The position numbers were made by a program, and so were the translations under genes. The notes under the pieces were generated by a model. It saw only the letters and a list, made by a program, of their open reading frames with translations, did no database searches and had not been told where the DNA came from. 64,000 nt of DNA from UBA5796 sp040752455 (GTDB taxonomy: Bacteria; Chloroflexota; Anaerolineae; Anaerolineales; Villigracilaceae): the NCBI GenBank assembly GCA_049324115.1, contig JBMOMN010000012.1, positions 74,390 through 138,389 of the forward strand, read 5' to 3'. Shown here piece after piece: positions 16,906 through 25,024 of this stretch. Positions within the stretch are counted from its first letter, which is position 1. Each line of letters begins with the position of its first letter.

Positions 16906-19536
16906 TTACTTTTTCGTAGCGGGTTTCTTCGGGGCCGGTTTTTTGGCCGCCGGTTTTTTTGCGCCAGGCTTGGGCGCAGCCGGTTTCTTCGCCGCCGGGC
17001 TTTTGGCGGCGGGTTTCTTCGCCGCCGGGCTTTTGGCAGCCGGCTTGCCCGCCGCAGCTTTCGGCTCGAGCCGCCGGGTTGAGCCTGTCGAAACCCTGCC
17101 GACGAAGCGCTCCAGCTCCCAGCCGCCGGTCAGCCAGGTAACCGCGTCGCCCGGCTTCAGGTCCAGCACCGGGCCGCCGCGCACCGCCGAACGTTTGCGG
17201 GCTGGGGCCGCGTCCAGGCGGGCGGACTTGGGGGCCAGTTTGTTCAGGTGGAGGGTGACGACCGCGTTCGGCTTGCCGATGGTCATCCCCGCCAGCGTCG
17301 CCCCCTCCCAGGCGATCACGCCCCGCCCGTAACGTCCCTGGACCGGGAAATCTGCCACCGGGACCCGTTTGCCCTTCCCGTCCGAGGCGATCAGGAACAC
17401 CTCCCCGGCCGCGGGCAGCGTCTCCGCCCCGACCACCACGTCGCCCACCTCCAGCTTGATCCCGTTGACTCCAGCCGCGACCAATCCCATCGGTCTCACG
17501 TCGTCCTCCTTGAAGCGGATCGCAAACCCGTTGGCTGTAGCCAGCAGGATTTCATTTTGCCCGTTCGTCAGCATGACCCAGGCGAGCGCGTCGCCGTCGT
17601 TGACCCGCGCCAGGGTAAAGGTCTGCGCCGAAGGGCCGGGCAGTTCGCTCGTCAGCGATTTTTTGACAAGGCCGCCGCGCGTCACGGTCAGGACGCAGGT
17701 CCCCTCCGGCAGGTCGGACTTGCGGGCCGGCAGGGCAAAGGCCGCGGCCAGGATGTCGGTCGAACGCAACGGCGAGGCTTTGTGCCAGGGCACGCCGTCC
17801 GAGAGTTTTTCGGCTTCGGGGAGGGTGTGGACGGCGACTGCCGCAGCCGTGCCGCGCTCCGAGACCAGGTAGAGCGTGTCGCCGGTGGAGGCCTTGACCA
17901 GCAGCTTCGGCGCGTCGCCCCCGGAAGGGCGCGGCGCTTTGTCGTCACGCGTGCGGGCGATCGTCCCGTCGGCGGTGACGCCGATCCAGACGGTCGCTTC
18001 GGGGATCAACTGGCTGGCGGTCAGCACGGCTTTCTGGGCCTTGCCCTTCTTTAGATTCACGATCTGCGTCCGGCGGCGGTCGGCGTAATCGGATTTGACT
18101 TCGATCAGTTCTTCGGCAACCACCCCGCGCATCTTTTTGGGTGACTTGAGCAGCCCTTCGAGCATCTTGATGTCTTGCAACACTTCTTTGTATTCGGTCT
18201 CTATTTTCTTGCGTTCGAGGGCGGCCAGGCGGCGCAACTGCATGTCGAGGATGGCGTTGGCCTGGATCTCGGTCAGCTTGAAGCGTTTCATCAGGCGGGC
18301 GCGGGCGGTCTCCACGTCCGGGGCCTTGCGGATCAGGTCAATGATCTCGTCCAGGTTCTTGAGCGCCACCAGCAGCCCTTCGAGGATGTGCGCCCGGTTC
18401 TTCGCCCGTTCCAGGTCGTACTCGCTGCGGCGGCGGATCACCTCCAGCCGGTGTTCGAGATAGACCCGCAGGGCCTGCTTGAGAGTCAGCATACGCGGCT
18501 CGCCGCCCACCAGGGCCAGCAGGATCATGCTGAAGGTGGACTGGAGCGGGGTGCGCTTGTAGAGTTCGGCCAGCACTTTCTCCGGCTCGACGTTCTTGGT
18601 CAACTCGATGACGATCCGCATCCCCTGGCGGTCGGATTCGTCGCGTAAATCCGTGATGCCTTCGATGTGGTCCTCGCGGGCCAATTCGGCGATGCGCTCG
18701 ATCAGGCTGGATTTGTTGACCATGTAAGGCAGTTCGGTGACGATGAGACGGCTCTTGCCGCGCTCCATCTCCTCGATGTGGACTTTGGCCTGGATCGTGA
18801 TCTTGCCCTTGCCGGACCCGTAAGCGGCCTCGATCCCGGTGTCGTCCCCGGCCTCCTGGAGGATGACCCCGCCCGTCGGGAAATCCGGCCCCTGGACGAA
18901 GTTCATCAACTGGCCGACGGAGATGTCGTCCATTTTTTCCCAGCGTTCGAGCATGTAGACCAGGGCGTCCACCACTTCGCCGAGGTTGTGGGGCGGGATG
19001 GAGGTGGCCATGCCGACCGCGATCCCGGTCGCGCCGTTGACCAGCAGGTTGGGGATCGAGGCGGGCAGCACGCCTGGCTCGGTCAGGGTGTCGTCGAAGT
19101 TCGGGCCGAAGTCCACCGTATTTTTGCCGATGTCGGCCAACAGGTCCAGGGCGGGGGCGGTGAGACGCGCCTCGGTGTAGCGCATCGCGGCCGGCGGGTC
19201 GCCGTCAATCGAGCCGAAGTTGCCCTGCCCGTCCACCAGCAGGGTGCGCATGGAGAAATCCTGGGCCATGCGGGCCATCGCATCGTAGACGGCGGCGTCG
19301 CCGTGTGGGTGGTATTTGCCCAGCACCTCGCCGACGATACGGGCGGATTTCTTGTAAGGGCTGTCGGCGCGCAGGCCCATGTCGTACATGGCGTACAGGA
19401 TGCGGCGGTGGACCGGCTTGAGGCCGTCACGGGCATCCGGCAGGGCGCGGGCGACGATGGTGCTCATGGCGTAATCGAGGTACGCCTGCTGCATCTCGTG
19501 GTCAATGTCAATTTTCTTTACAAGGCCGAGTTCCAT
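16906..19536 (-). CDS. gyrA: DNA gyrase / topoisomerase IV subunit A with lysine-rich tail
   Basis: Catalytic breakage-reunion subunit of a type IIA topoisomerase (876 aa). The winged-helix region holds HPHGDAAVYDAM and the active tyrosine Y120 in RYTEARL. A beta-pinwheel C-terminal domain includes QGRYGRG near 750, resembling a GyrA box, which favours gyrase over ParC. The residue equivalent to E. coli Ser83 is Ala81, a quinolone-relevant position. The last 60 residues are repeats of AAKKP/AAKSP/APKKP, resembling histone H1 tails. A short insertion (STGSTRRLEP) just before the tail derives from a dispersed repeat. The start at 19536 has GGAG. No gyrB in the window. Confidence 0.9.
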   Translation of the reverse strand: MELGLVKKIDIDHEMQQAYLDYAMSTIVARALPDARDGLKPVHRRILYAMYDMGLRADSPYKKSARIVGEVLGKYHPHGDAAVYDAMARMAQDFSMRTLLVDGQGNFGSIDGDPPAAMRYTEARLTAPALDLLADIGKNTVDFGPNFDDTLTEPGVLPASIPNLLVNGATGIAVGMATSIPPHNLGEVVDALVYMLERWEKMDDISVGQLMNFVQGPDFPTGGVILQEAGDDTGIEAAYGSGKGKITIQAKVHIEEMERGKSRLIVTELPYMVNKSSLIERIAELAREDHIEGITDLRDESDRQGMRIVIELTKNVEPEKVLAELYKRTPLQSTFSMILLALVGGEPRMLTLKQALRVYLEHRLEVIRRRSEYDLERAKNRAHILEGLLVALKNLDEIIDLIRKAPDVETARARLMKRFKLTEIQANAILDMQLRRLAALERKKIETEYKEVLQDIKMLEGLLKSPKKMRGVVAEELIEVKSDYADRRRTQIVNLKKGKAQKAVLTASQLIPEATVWIGVTADGTIARTRDDKAPRPSGGDAPKLLVKASTGDTLYLVSERGTAAAVAVHTLPEAEKLSDGVPWHKASPLRSTDILAAAFALPARKSDLPEGTCVLTVTRGGLVKKSLTSELPGPSAQTFTLARVNDGDALAWVMLTNGQNEILLATANGFAIRFKEDDVRPMGLVAAGVNGIKLEVGDVVVGAETLPAAGEVFLIASDGKGKRVPVADFPVQGRYGRGVIAWEGATLAGMTIGKPNAVVTLHLNKLAPKSARLDAAPARKRSAVRGGPVLDLKPGDAVTWLTGGWELERFVGRVSTGSTRRLEPKAAAGKPAAKSPAAKKPAAKSPAAKKPAAPKPGAKKPAAKKPAPKKPATKK
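17077..17095. repeat. TTCGACAGGCTCA-type dispersed repeat inside gyrA
   Basis: GGTTTCGACAGGCTCAACC on the - strand (arms GGTT/AACC) is translated in frame as part of STGSTRRLEP, between the pinwheel domain and the lysine-rich tail. From memory, this word is a widespread bacterial dispersed repeat. Confidence 0.65.
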
Positions 19537-19560
19537 AAGTGCTCCTGACCCCACCCCGAC

Positions 19561-19603
19561 CCTCCCCATTTCGTAGGAAATGGGGAGGCGGCCCGGAGGG
19601 CCG
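19561..19603. repeat. CCTCCCC-type dispersed repeat with two hairpins
   Basis: CCTCCCCATTT-CGTAGG-AAATGGGGAGG is an 11-bp stem, followed by CGGCCC-GGA-GGGCCG. It lies in the upstream region of gyrA and is the same general type as the repeat inside folP (27283). The whole gap 19537-19683 shows no convincing promoter besides this. Confidence 0.65.
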
Positions 19604-19683
19604 GGAGGGGTATGAATTAATGTTCTAAAACCGGGCTTATCTTACGGGAGAAGGGGGAAAGCGTCAAGGCATGGTTAAATGAC

Positions 19684-19710
19684 GCAGGCGGCCGTCTCCT
19701 GGCCGCCTGC
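19684..19710 (-). terminator. Hairpin, probable terminator of the SH3b lipoprotein gene
   Basis: GCAGGCGGCC / GGCCGCCTGC, a perfect 10-bp stem with a 7-nt loop, 21 nt after the stop codon on the - strand. The T run is weak. Confidence 0.6.
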
Positions 19711-19731
19711 TGTTTCCCGGAACCGGTGGGC

Positions 19732-20580
19732 TTACGGCTTGAATTCGAGCGTCTTGGTGACGCAGACCCCGGCCAGGTCTTTCTGGCTGCAGATCGTGAT
19801 GATGGCGGTCAGGTCGTTGCCGGACGGGTCGTAGGCGAACGAACTGGCATACGCCCAGCCGACATCGCCCGGCTGGAGGGCATTGATGGGATTGGCGATG
19901 GCGCAGCCGTTCCGCTTGTCGAAGAAGTTGGCGCTGGTCGTGATGGTCGTGCCGGTGTCGGTATCCTTGACCGTCACGGTGACGGAGCGGAAGGTAATGC
20001 CGCCGGTGTTGGTCAGCTTGAAGGCCGGGTCCCAGCCGGCGCAGGTTTCGAGATGCTCGTAGGTGACGGTGAAGTCGGGGGCCGGGGTGGGCGTGGGCGG
20101 AGGGGTGAAGATCGGCAGGACCGTGACGTTGCCGGTGGTGGAGGCGTAGTTGGCCCACAACCAGCAGAAACCGCCCGGCACGTCCGGGTTGCGGACGTAG
20201 TAGTATTCGCTGTCCTGGGTGCGGCCGGTGACTTCGGTCGTCTCGCCGACCAGCAGCGCGCCGACCCAGTCGTAGATCCTGCCGGGGCCGACGCGGCAGT
20301 TGGTGTCCACGGAAACCGATACCAGCGGGACTTCGGGAGTGGAGGTAAAGGTGGCGGTGGCCGTGGCCGAGGGCGTAAGGGTGACGTCCAGCGTGGGCGT
20401 GGAGGGGAGCGGCGATGGGGTCAGGGTCGCGGCGAGGGCGGTCTGGGTGAAGACAGCCGCGACTGTGCCCATCACGTCCGGGGTGGGGACGGCGGTCTGG
20501 CCGAAGGGCAGATTGCAGGCCGAGAGGACCAGGGCGAAAACTGTGAACAGTACTGCAAATCGAATCTTTTTGGGGAACAT
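19732..20580 (-). CDS. SH3b-domain lipoprotein
   Basis: A 282-residue lipoprotein with lipobox VLSAC (Cys22). It has a Thr/Pro/Ser-rich linker (about 45-88), an SH3b-like domain (about 90-150; NCRVGPGRIYDWVGALLVGE, then GFCWLWANY), another proline linker (PPPTPTPAP), and a C-terminal beta domain (about 175-282) like a conserved Ig-type repeat of Chloroflexota surface proteins (CAGWDPAFKLTNTGG). It is probably attached to the outer face of the membrane and may bind cell wall glycan. Monocistronic. Confidence 0.75.
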   Translation of the reverse strand: MFPKKIRFAVLFTVFALVLSACNLPFGQTAVPTPDVMGTVAAVFTQTALAATLTPSPLPSTPTLDVTLTPSATATATFTSTPEVPLVSVSVDTNCRVGPGRIYDWVGALLVGETTEVTGRTQDSEYYYVRNPDVPGGFCWLWANYASTTGNVTVLPIFTPPPTPTPAPDFTVTYEHLETCAGWDPAFKLTNTGGITFRSVTVTVKDTDTGTTITTSANFFDKRNGCAIANPINALQPGDVGWAYASSFAYDPSGNDLTAIITICSQKDLAGVCVTKTLEFKP

Positions 20581-20688
20581 TGCTGCCTCCTGAAATACGA
20601 TTGATCCCTCCTAATATACTGCCACTGAGCGGATAAGACAACGGTCTGCCGGACTGTTGTTCACTCGCATGCGGCTTCGACCGGGGAA

Positions 20689-21219
20689 TCAATGCTTCAC
20701 GAGCCTGAACATCGGGAATTTGGGGGCGGCCGCGAGGTAATCGGTCAGCGTTTCCCCCAGCGGACGGCCGGCCCAGCGCTCCCAGACTTTTTTCATCACC
20801 GGGGCCTGCTTCGAGATGCCCAGCATGAACTCGGCCACTTCGCGGTGCGGCAGCGGCTCGGCGACGGCCTCGAATTTGCGTTTGCCCACCTGCACCCGGA
20901 CTTCGGGATTGGCGATCACGTTGCGCAGCCAGTCGGTCTTGCCGCCCCAGCCGGCCATGATGAGATAGCTGTCCGTGTCTGGCTCGCAGGTGAACTCCAG
21001 CGGGGTGTGGCGCGGCAATCCGCTTTTGCGCCCGGTGTGGGTCAGGAGCAGGACGTGTTTGGGGACCAGCCGGTGCAGTCCCGTTTTGAAGAAGAAGATC
21101 GGGAGCTTGAAAGCCCAGCGGAAGAGCGGCCCCGGCGTATCGAGCGGGACCAGGCGGGTCAGGATGACCGACTCCAGCCAGGCGTTGAAGCGTTGGGAAG
21201 GGGTGAGTTGAGCGCTCAT
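20689..21219 (-). CDS. Deazaflavin-dependent nitroreductase-family protein
   Basis: A 176-residue protein of the Ddn/FGD-linked F420-binding split-barrel family (PF04075-type). The core GRKSGLPRHTPLEFT and GGKTDWLRNVIANPEVRVQVG is the family signature. Members use F420H2 to reduce quinones or nitro compounds. Whether this organism makes F420 cannot be seen here. An N-terminal hydrophobic stretch (FRWAFKLPIFFFKTGL) may dock to the membrane. Confidence 0.85.
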   Translation of the reverse strand: MSAQLTPSQRFNAWLESVILTRLVPLDTPGPLFRWAFKLPIFFFKTGLHRLVPKHVLLLTHTGRKSGLPRHTPLEFTCEPDTDSYLIMAGWGGKTDWLRNVIANPEVRVQVGKRKFEAVAEPLPHREVAEFMLGISKQAPVMKKVWERWAGRPLGETLTDYLAAAPKFPMFRLVKH

Positions 21220-21235
21220 CGAGACTCCTGTATCC

Positions 21236-21273
21236 AGACTTCGGAAGTCTTCCGAAAAAGACTTCCGAAGTCT
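21236..21273. repeat. ACTTCGGAAG-family inverted repeat, compact copy
   Basis: AGACTTCGGAAGTCTT (21236-21251) and its exact complement AAGACTTCCGAAGTCT (21258-21273) with only 6 nt between. Each arm is itself nearly palindromic. The copy sits between the reductase gene and the restriction endonuclease gene. Confidence 0.8.
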
Positions 21274-21279
21274 GTTCGT

Positions 21280-21867
21280 TCAGCGCGTCGAAGACACGTC
21301 CTGCTCCCAATGCTCCGGTCTGCGCTCCTCGCCGCCGGAGTGGACCGTCTCGCCGTGATAGTCGCCGTAGCAGGATAATGTCCTGGCGAAGATGTCTTCA
21401 TGCTGGTCGAGATAGCGTTTCATCGCCACGAAAGCGTCGAACAGGCGGGCGCATTCCACCCCGTTGCGCAGGTCTATCAGCCATTTGCCCTTGAGGGCCG
21501 GCGCGCTGCGGTGGATTGGGCGGTTGGCCCGCGTGCGCGGCATCAGGAACAGGTCCACCACGCTGATGAAGAAGTAGCGGCTGTGGAGATTGTTGCGCAC
21601 GATCAGGCCGGAGTTTGGGGCGTGGGCCAGCACCTTGCGGGCGGCCAGGTCGTCGAGGATGAAAAGATAAGGCTCGGGGATACCGGTGGCAGGCCAATGG
21701 TCCAGGAGGATGCGGCGCTGTTTCTCTTTGGCGTCGAAGGCGACCAGGGTCCCCCCGTTTTCGTCGAGCAGGCTGAAATCCAGTTCCGCATGAGACTCGC
21801 AATCCGAGCGGAAGCGCGTCCCGCTCCCGGCCAGGATGTCGCGGATTTCCTGTTCGAGCGAGGTCAT
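21280..21867 (-). CDS. Putative type II restriction endonuclease (PD-(D/E)XK-like)
   Basis: A 195-residue protein encoded directly after a DNA methyltransferase, with a 4-nt ATGA overlap. I do not recognise a named family. Residues 25-50 read ELDFSLLDENGGTLVAFDAKEKQ, which fits a PD-(D/E)XK site: an acidic residue at the end of one strand and D-A-K on the next. The same frame has other features of a small nuclease, with a helix at residues 1-13 and aromatic-rich central strands. Coupling to the methylase is the main argument; it could instead be an accessory protein. Confidence 0.55.
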   Translation of the reverse strand: MTSLEQEIRDILAGSGTRFRSDCESHAELDFSLLDENGGTLVAFDAKEKQRRILLDHWPATGIPEPYLFILDDLAARKVLAHAPNSGLIVRNNLHSRYFFISVVDLFLMPRTRANRPIHRSAPALKGKWLIDLRNGVECARLFDAFVAMKRYLDQHEDIFARTLSCYGDYHGETVHSGGEERRPEHWEQDVSSTR

Positions 21868-22739
21868 TTCGTCTCCGCCAGGCGGCGCTCGGCCAGGGCC
21901 GTGTATTCGGGCGAGATGTCGAAGCCGACGTAGCGGCGGCCCAGCCCCCTGGCGGCCAGGCTGGTCGTGCCGGAGCCGGAGAAGGGGTCGAGCACCACGT
22001 CGCCGACGTAAGAATAAAGCCGGATGACCCGCTCGGCCAGCGCCACCGGGAAGGGAGCCGGGTGGCCGACCTTTTTGGCCGATTCGGGCGGGATCTCCCA
22101 AATGGAGAGCGTGGCGGCCATGAATTCCTCGCTGGAGATGTCCGACTCGCCCTTGTCGGGGCGCGAGAAGCCGCCCTTGGCGAAGACCAGCAGGTATTCG
22201 TGCAGGTCGCGCAGGCGCGGCGCTTTGGCGCTCATCCAACTGCCCCAGGCGCACGAGCCGCTGGCCCCGCGCCCCTTCTGCCAGATGATCTCGCCCATCG
22301 GCAGGAACCCGGCCTGCCCGTGGACGCCGTAGAAATAGGCGTGGAGCGGGATGTACGGCTTGCGGCCCAGGTTGGCAATGTTGACCACGTAGCGCCCGCC
22401 GGGTTTCAGCACCCGGTAGACCTCCTGCCCCACCCGGCGGATCAGGCCGAGGTAGTCTTCCAGCGACATATCGCCGTCGTAGTCCTTGCCGACGTTGTAG
22501 GGCGGCGAGGTGAAGGCCAGGGCGACGGAATTATCGGGGATGGGCATGGATTCGGCGGACTGGCAGTACAGCCGGTCGGCCCATTCGTCCACGGGGCGTT
22601 CCGGGATTTGGGGGCTGCCCGCCGTTTCGACGGTCGGTCCGCCGCCGTTGGCGTACAGGCTGCGGCTGTAAAAGCCGGTCGAGTCGTGGCCTTCGCGTTT
22701 CGACACGCCGAAAGAGGAGGTTTTGGTCTTTTTGGCCAT
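21864..22739 (-). CDS. DNA methyltransferase, beta class (N4-cytosine or N6-adenine)
   Basis: S-adenosylmethionine-dependent DNA methyltransferase (291 aa). The catalytic motif IV TSPPYN lies near residue 73, with motifs V-VIII following (LKPGGRYVVNIANLG). The AdoMet-binding motif I DPFSGSGTT lies near the C-terminus with RRYVGFDIS. This IV-before-I order defines the beta class. SPPY favours cytosine-N4. The target sequence is unknown. Start ATG at 22739 was preferred over TTG at 22748; a TATAAA lies 9 nt upstream on the - strand. It forms a restriction-modification pair with the next gene. Confidence 0.85.
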   Translation of the reverse strand: MAKKTKTSSFGVSKREGHDSTGFYSRSLYANGGGPTVETAGSPQIPERPVDEWADRLYCQSAESMPIPDNSVALAFTSPPYNVGKDYDGDMSLEDYLGLIRRVGQEVYRVLKPGGRYVVNIANLGRKPYIPLHAYFYGVHGQAGFLPMGEIIWQKGRGASGSCAWGSWMSAKAPRLRDLHEYLLVFAKGGFSRPDKGESDISSEEFMAATLSIWEIPPESAKKVGHPAPFPVALAERVIRLYSYVGDVVLDPFSGSGTTSLAARGLGRRYVGFDISPEYTALAERRLAETK

Positions 22740-22759
22740 CAGGGACAATTTATATCACA

Positions 22760-22969
22760 CTAAAAGATTGAACCGCAAAGCGCGCGAAGGTCGCAAAGGA
22801 AACCTTTGAAATTCTTCGCGCGCTTCATGGTTTCTCTTGAGCAGCGCAGCGCCGCCTCGACCAGCACCGCTGAGTTGACGGGCATGGGGCGTTTGCCGGG
22901 CAGGGCCACGTTCACTTCATGCAGCGGCACGGAAGTCGCGCCAAAAGGGGATTCCTGCGCCTGCGTCAT
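22760..22969 (-). CDS. Small protein of unknown function
   Basis: A 69-residue reading frame with an excellent ribosome site (GGAGGAG 5 nt before ATG). The first 50 residues (QESPFGATSVPLHEVNVALP, then GKRPMPVNSAVLVEAALRC) look like real protein. The last 15 or so (GFLCDLRALCGSIF) derive from a dispersed TTTGCGACCTTCGC-type repeat, so the original C-terminus may have been replaced. No family recognised. Confidence 0.4.
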   Translation of the reverse strand: MTQAQESPFGATSVPLHEVNVALPGKRPMPVNSAVLVEAALRCSRETMKRAKNFKGFLCDLRALCGSIF

Positions 22970-23024
22970 ATTGCTCCTCCGTTTGCAAAAAGTGTACAAT
23001 GGTATCGAAGCAGAGCATATCATA

Positions 23025-23087
23025 AACTTCGGAAGTCTTTTGGACGGCTTTCCGGTCACATAGATTTCAAGAAAGACTTCCGAAGTT
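23025..23087. repeat. ACTTCGGAAG-family inverted repeat
   Basis: AACTTCGGAAGTCTTT (23025-23040) and its complement AAAGACTTCCGAAGTT (23072-23087) around a 31-nt centre. Confidence 0.8.
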
Positions 23088-23130
23088 CCTTGCAAGAAAA
23101 GTATAGCATCATTGCCGGGAAGAAGGACCC

Positions 23131-23571
23131 ATGCCAAAGCACCATCCCAGAACCACCCTTGCCTTGCTCGTTATGTTCATCCTGGCGCTGGCCTGCGGCC
23201 GCACCGCTCCCGCCGCCGGCCCCGAAATCGTGCTTCAGCGCCTGCACGTCGCCTACCTGGGCCTGGACGGGAACCGGTTGGTTGGCAGCGGCTGTCCCGG
23301 CGATTTCGGGCGAGGCGAGATCGAGGATTACCATTTCATCGTCACTGGCCTCGATCCCAACCGGGATGTGGCGCGGGTCGTAGTTGCGGGCAACAACTCA
23401 ACCCTGACCTGGGAATGGCCCTGCCGCGACGATTGGGATTTGCTGGCCCAACCTGTCAAGCCCGGCATGTGGGAAATCTTCATTGCCCCGTCGCTGCCCA
23501 CCGAAATCTATACCGTCATCTTCTTCTACGACGACAGCCGCATGGCGCTCGGCATGGTGACGGTGCCGTAG
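23131..23571 (+). CDS. Hypothetical lipoprotein
   Basis: A 146-residue lipoprotein with lipobox LALAC (Cys22). The mature part begins with an Ala/Pro-rich spacer and then forms a single, probably beta, domain (YHFIVTGLDPNRDVARVVVA, then WEIFIAPSLPTEIYTVIFFY). No family recognised. It is flanked on both sides by ACTTCGGAAG repeats, so it forms a small cassette. Confidence 0.6.
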   Translation: MPKHHPRTTLALLVMFILALACGRTAPAAGPEIVLQRLHVAYLGLDGNRLVGSGCPGDFGRGEIEDYHFIVTGLDPNRDVARVVVAGNNSTLTWEWPCRDDWDLLAQPVKPGMWEIFIAPSLPTEIYTVIFFYDDSRMALGMVTVP

Positions 23572-23574
23572 ATC

Positions 23575-23640
23575 AGACTTCGAAAGTCTTTCTGGAGTCT
23601 TTATGGTCGGGAAGCTTTCCTGCAAGACTTCCGAAGTTTT
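23575..23640. repeat. ACTTCGGAAG-family inverted repeat, diverged copy
   Basis: AGACTTCGAAAGTCTTT at the left and AAGACTTCCGAAGTTTT at the right with one or two mismatches. It lies just upstream of the thiolase start. Confidence 0.7.
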
Positions 23641-23664
23641 CACCAATTGAACCCGGAGGGAACC

Positions 23665-24804
23665 ATGTCTGACCGAGATGTTTTCATCGTATCCGCCGTC
23701 CGCACCGCGATCGGGGTGGGCAAGCCGGGCGGCGCGCTCCAACCGTTCCACCCCGTTGACCTGACCGCGCTGGTCATGCAGGAGGCCGTCCGCAGGTCCG
23801 GGATCGAGGCGGCCCGGCTCGAAGACGTGCTCTGGGGCTGCGTCACGCCGGTCGGCGACCAGGGGGCCAACCTGTCCCGCATGTCGGCGCTCAAGGCCGG
23901 GTTCCCCGTCCACGTCCCGGCGGTGACGATGAACCGCATGTGCAGCTCCAGCCAGTCGGCCATCCACTTTGGGGCGCAGGCCATCCTGGCCGGCGACATG
24001 GACCTGGTCCTGGCCGGGGGCACCGAGATGATGTCGCACCAGCCGATCGGGGCCGATTATCCCGAAGGCTGGCCGCCGGACTTCCCCTACGCCCTGGTCC
24101 ACCAGGGCATCAGCGCCGAGATGATGGCCGAAAAATGGGGGCTGACCCGCGAAGAAGTGGATGACTATTCAGCCGAATCACACCTGCGGGCCGGACGCGC
24201 CATCGAAGCCGGGCACTTCACCGGGCAGATCCTCCCCGTCTCCTCCCCGACCGCTGGCCTGTTCGCGGTTGACCAGGGCGTACGCTACCCCCCGAACCGG
24301 GAGAAGATGTCGGCGCTCAAGACGGTATTCAAGGAAGACGGCGTGGTCACCGCTGCCAACGCCAGCCAGATCAGCGACGGGACCGCGGCGCTGGTGCTGG
24401 CCTCGCCCGAAGCAGTTGGACGCTACAACCTGCTGCCGATGGCCCGCATCGTGGCGCGTGTGGTCGTCGGCACCGACCCGGTGCTGATGCTTGACGGCGT
24501 CATCCCGGCTACGCAGATGGTCTTGAAAAAAGCCGGTCTGACCCTGGACGACATGGACGTGATCGAGATCAACGAAGCCTTCGCCAGCGTCGTCCTGGGC
24601 TGGGCCAAGGAACTCTGCCCCGACATGAGCCGGGTCAACCCCAACGGCGGGGCCATCGCCCACGGACACCCGGTTGGGGCGACGGGCGCGATCCTGATGA
24701 CCAAGCTGGTCCACGAACTGGAGCGGCGCAAAGCTCGCTATGGCCTGCTGACCATGTGCGCCGGTCACGGCCAGGCCACGGCGACGATCATCGAGAGAGT
24801 GTAA
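23665..24804 (+). CDS. Acetyl-CoA acetyltransferase / thiolase
   Basis: A 379-residue thiolase that interconverts acyl-CoA plus acetyl-CoA and 3-ketoacyl-CoA. The active-site cysteine is C93 in NRMCSSSQSA, the histidine is in GGAIAHGHPVGATG, and the second cysteine is in MCAGHGQ. It is slightly shorter than typical (about 390 aa) but complete. It could serve beta-oxidation or acetoacetyl-CoA formation. Monocistronic here, with no hydratase or dehydrogenase neighbours. The start at 23665 has GGAGGG; an in-frame TTG 6 codons upstream is less likely. Confidence 0.9.
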   Translation: MSDRDVFIVSAVRTAIGVGKPGGALQPFHPVDLTALVMQEAVRRSGIEAARLEDVLWGCVTPVGDQGANLSRMSALKAGFPVHVPAVTMNRMCSSSQSAIHFGAQAILAGDMDLVLAGGTEMMSHQPIGADYPEGWPPDFPYALVHQGISAEMMAEKWGLTREEVDDYSAESHLRAGRAIEAGHFTGQILPVSSPTAGLFAVDQGVRYPPNREKMSALKTVFKEDGVVTAANASQISDGTAALVLASPEAVGRYNLLPMARIVARVVVGTDPVLMLDGVIPATQMVLKKAGLTLDDMDVIEINEAFASVVLGWAKELCPDMSRVNPNGGAIAHGHPVGATGAILMTKLVHELERRKARYGLLTMCAGHGQATATIIERV

Positions 24805-24810
24805 AAATAT

Positions 24811-24996
24811 CACCACAAAGGCGCAGAGAGCACAGAGATTTCCTTTGTGAACACAAAGGGAGCTTCGTGTCCTTCGTGCCTGATATGAAAATAGGCGCGG
24901 ACTCCAACGTCTCCCGACGTTGGCGCCAAAGTCTGAAGACTTTGGACTCCTTTTTCATCCTTCGGGGTGAACGAAGTTCATGGATACTTTGTGGTG
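24811..24996. repeat. MITE-like repeat with nested hairpins
   Basis: Bounded by CACCACAAAG (24811-24820) and its complement CTTTGTGGTG (24987-24996). Inside lie two strong hairpins: CCAACGTC-TCCC-GACGTTGG (24904-24923) and CCAAAGTC-TGAA-GACTTTGG (24926-24945). Non-coding. It may also act as a terminator for thiolase. Confidence 0.6.
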
Positions 24997-25024
24997 AAGT
25001 TGCTTTGCCGGTCGGCGGTTTGGT

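Noticed and set aside
23647..23664. TTG start for thiolase 6 codons upstream
   Set aside because: GGAGGG is ideally placed for ATG at 23665, and the TTG lies within the repeat edge.
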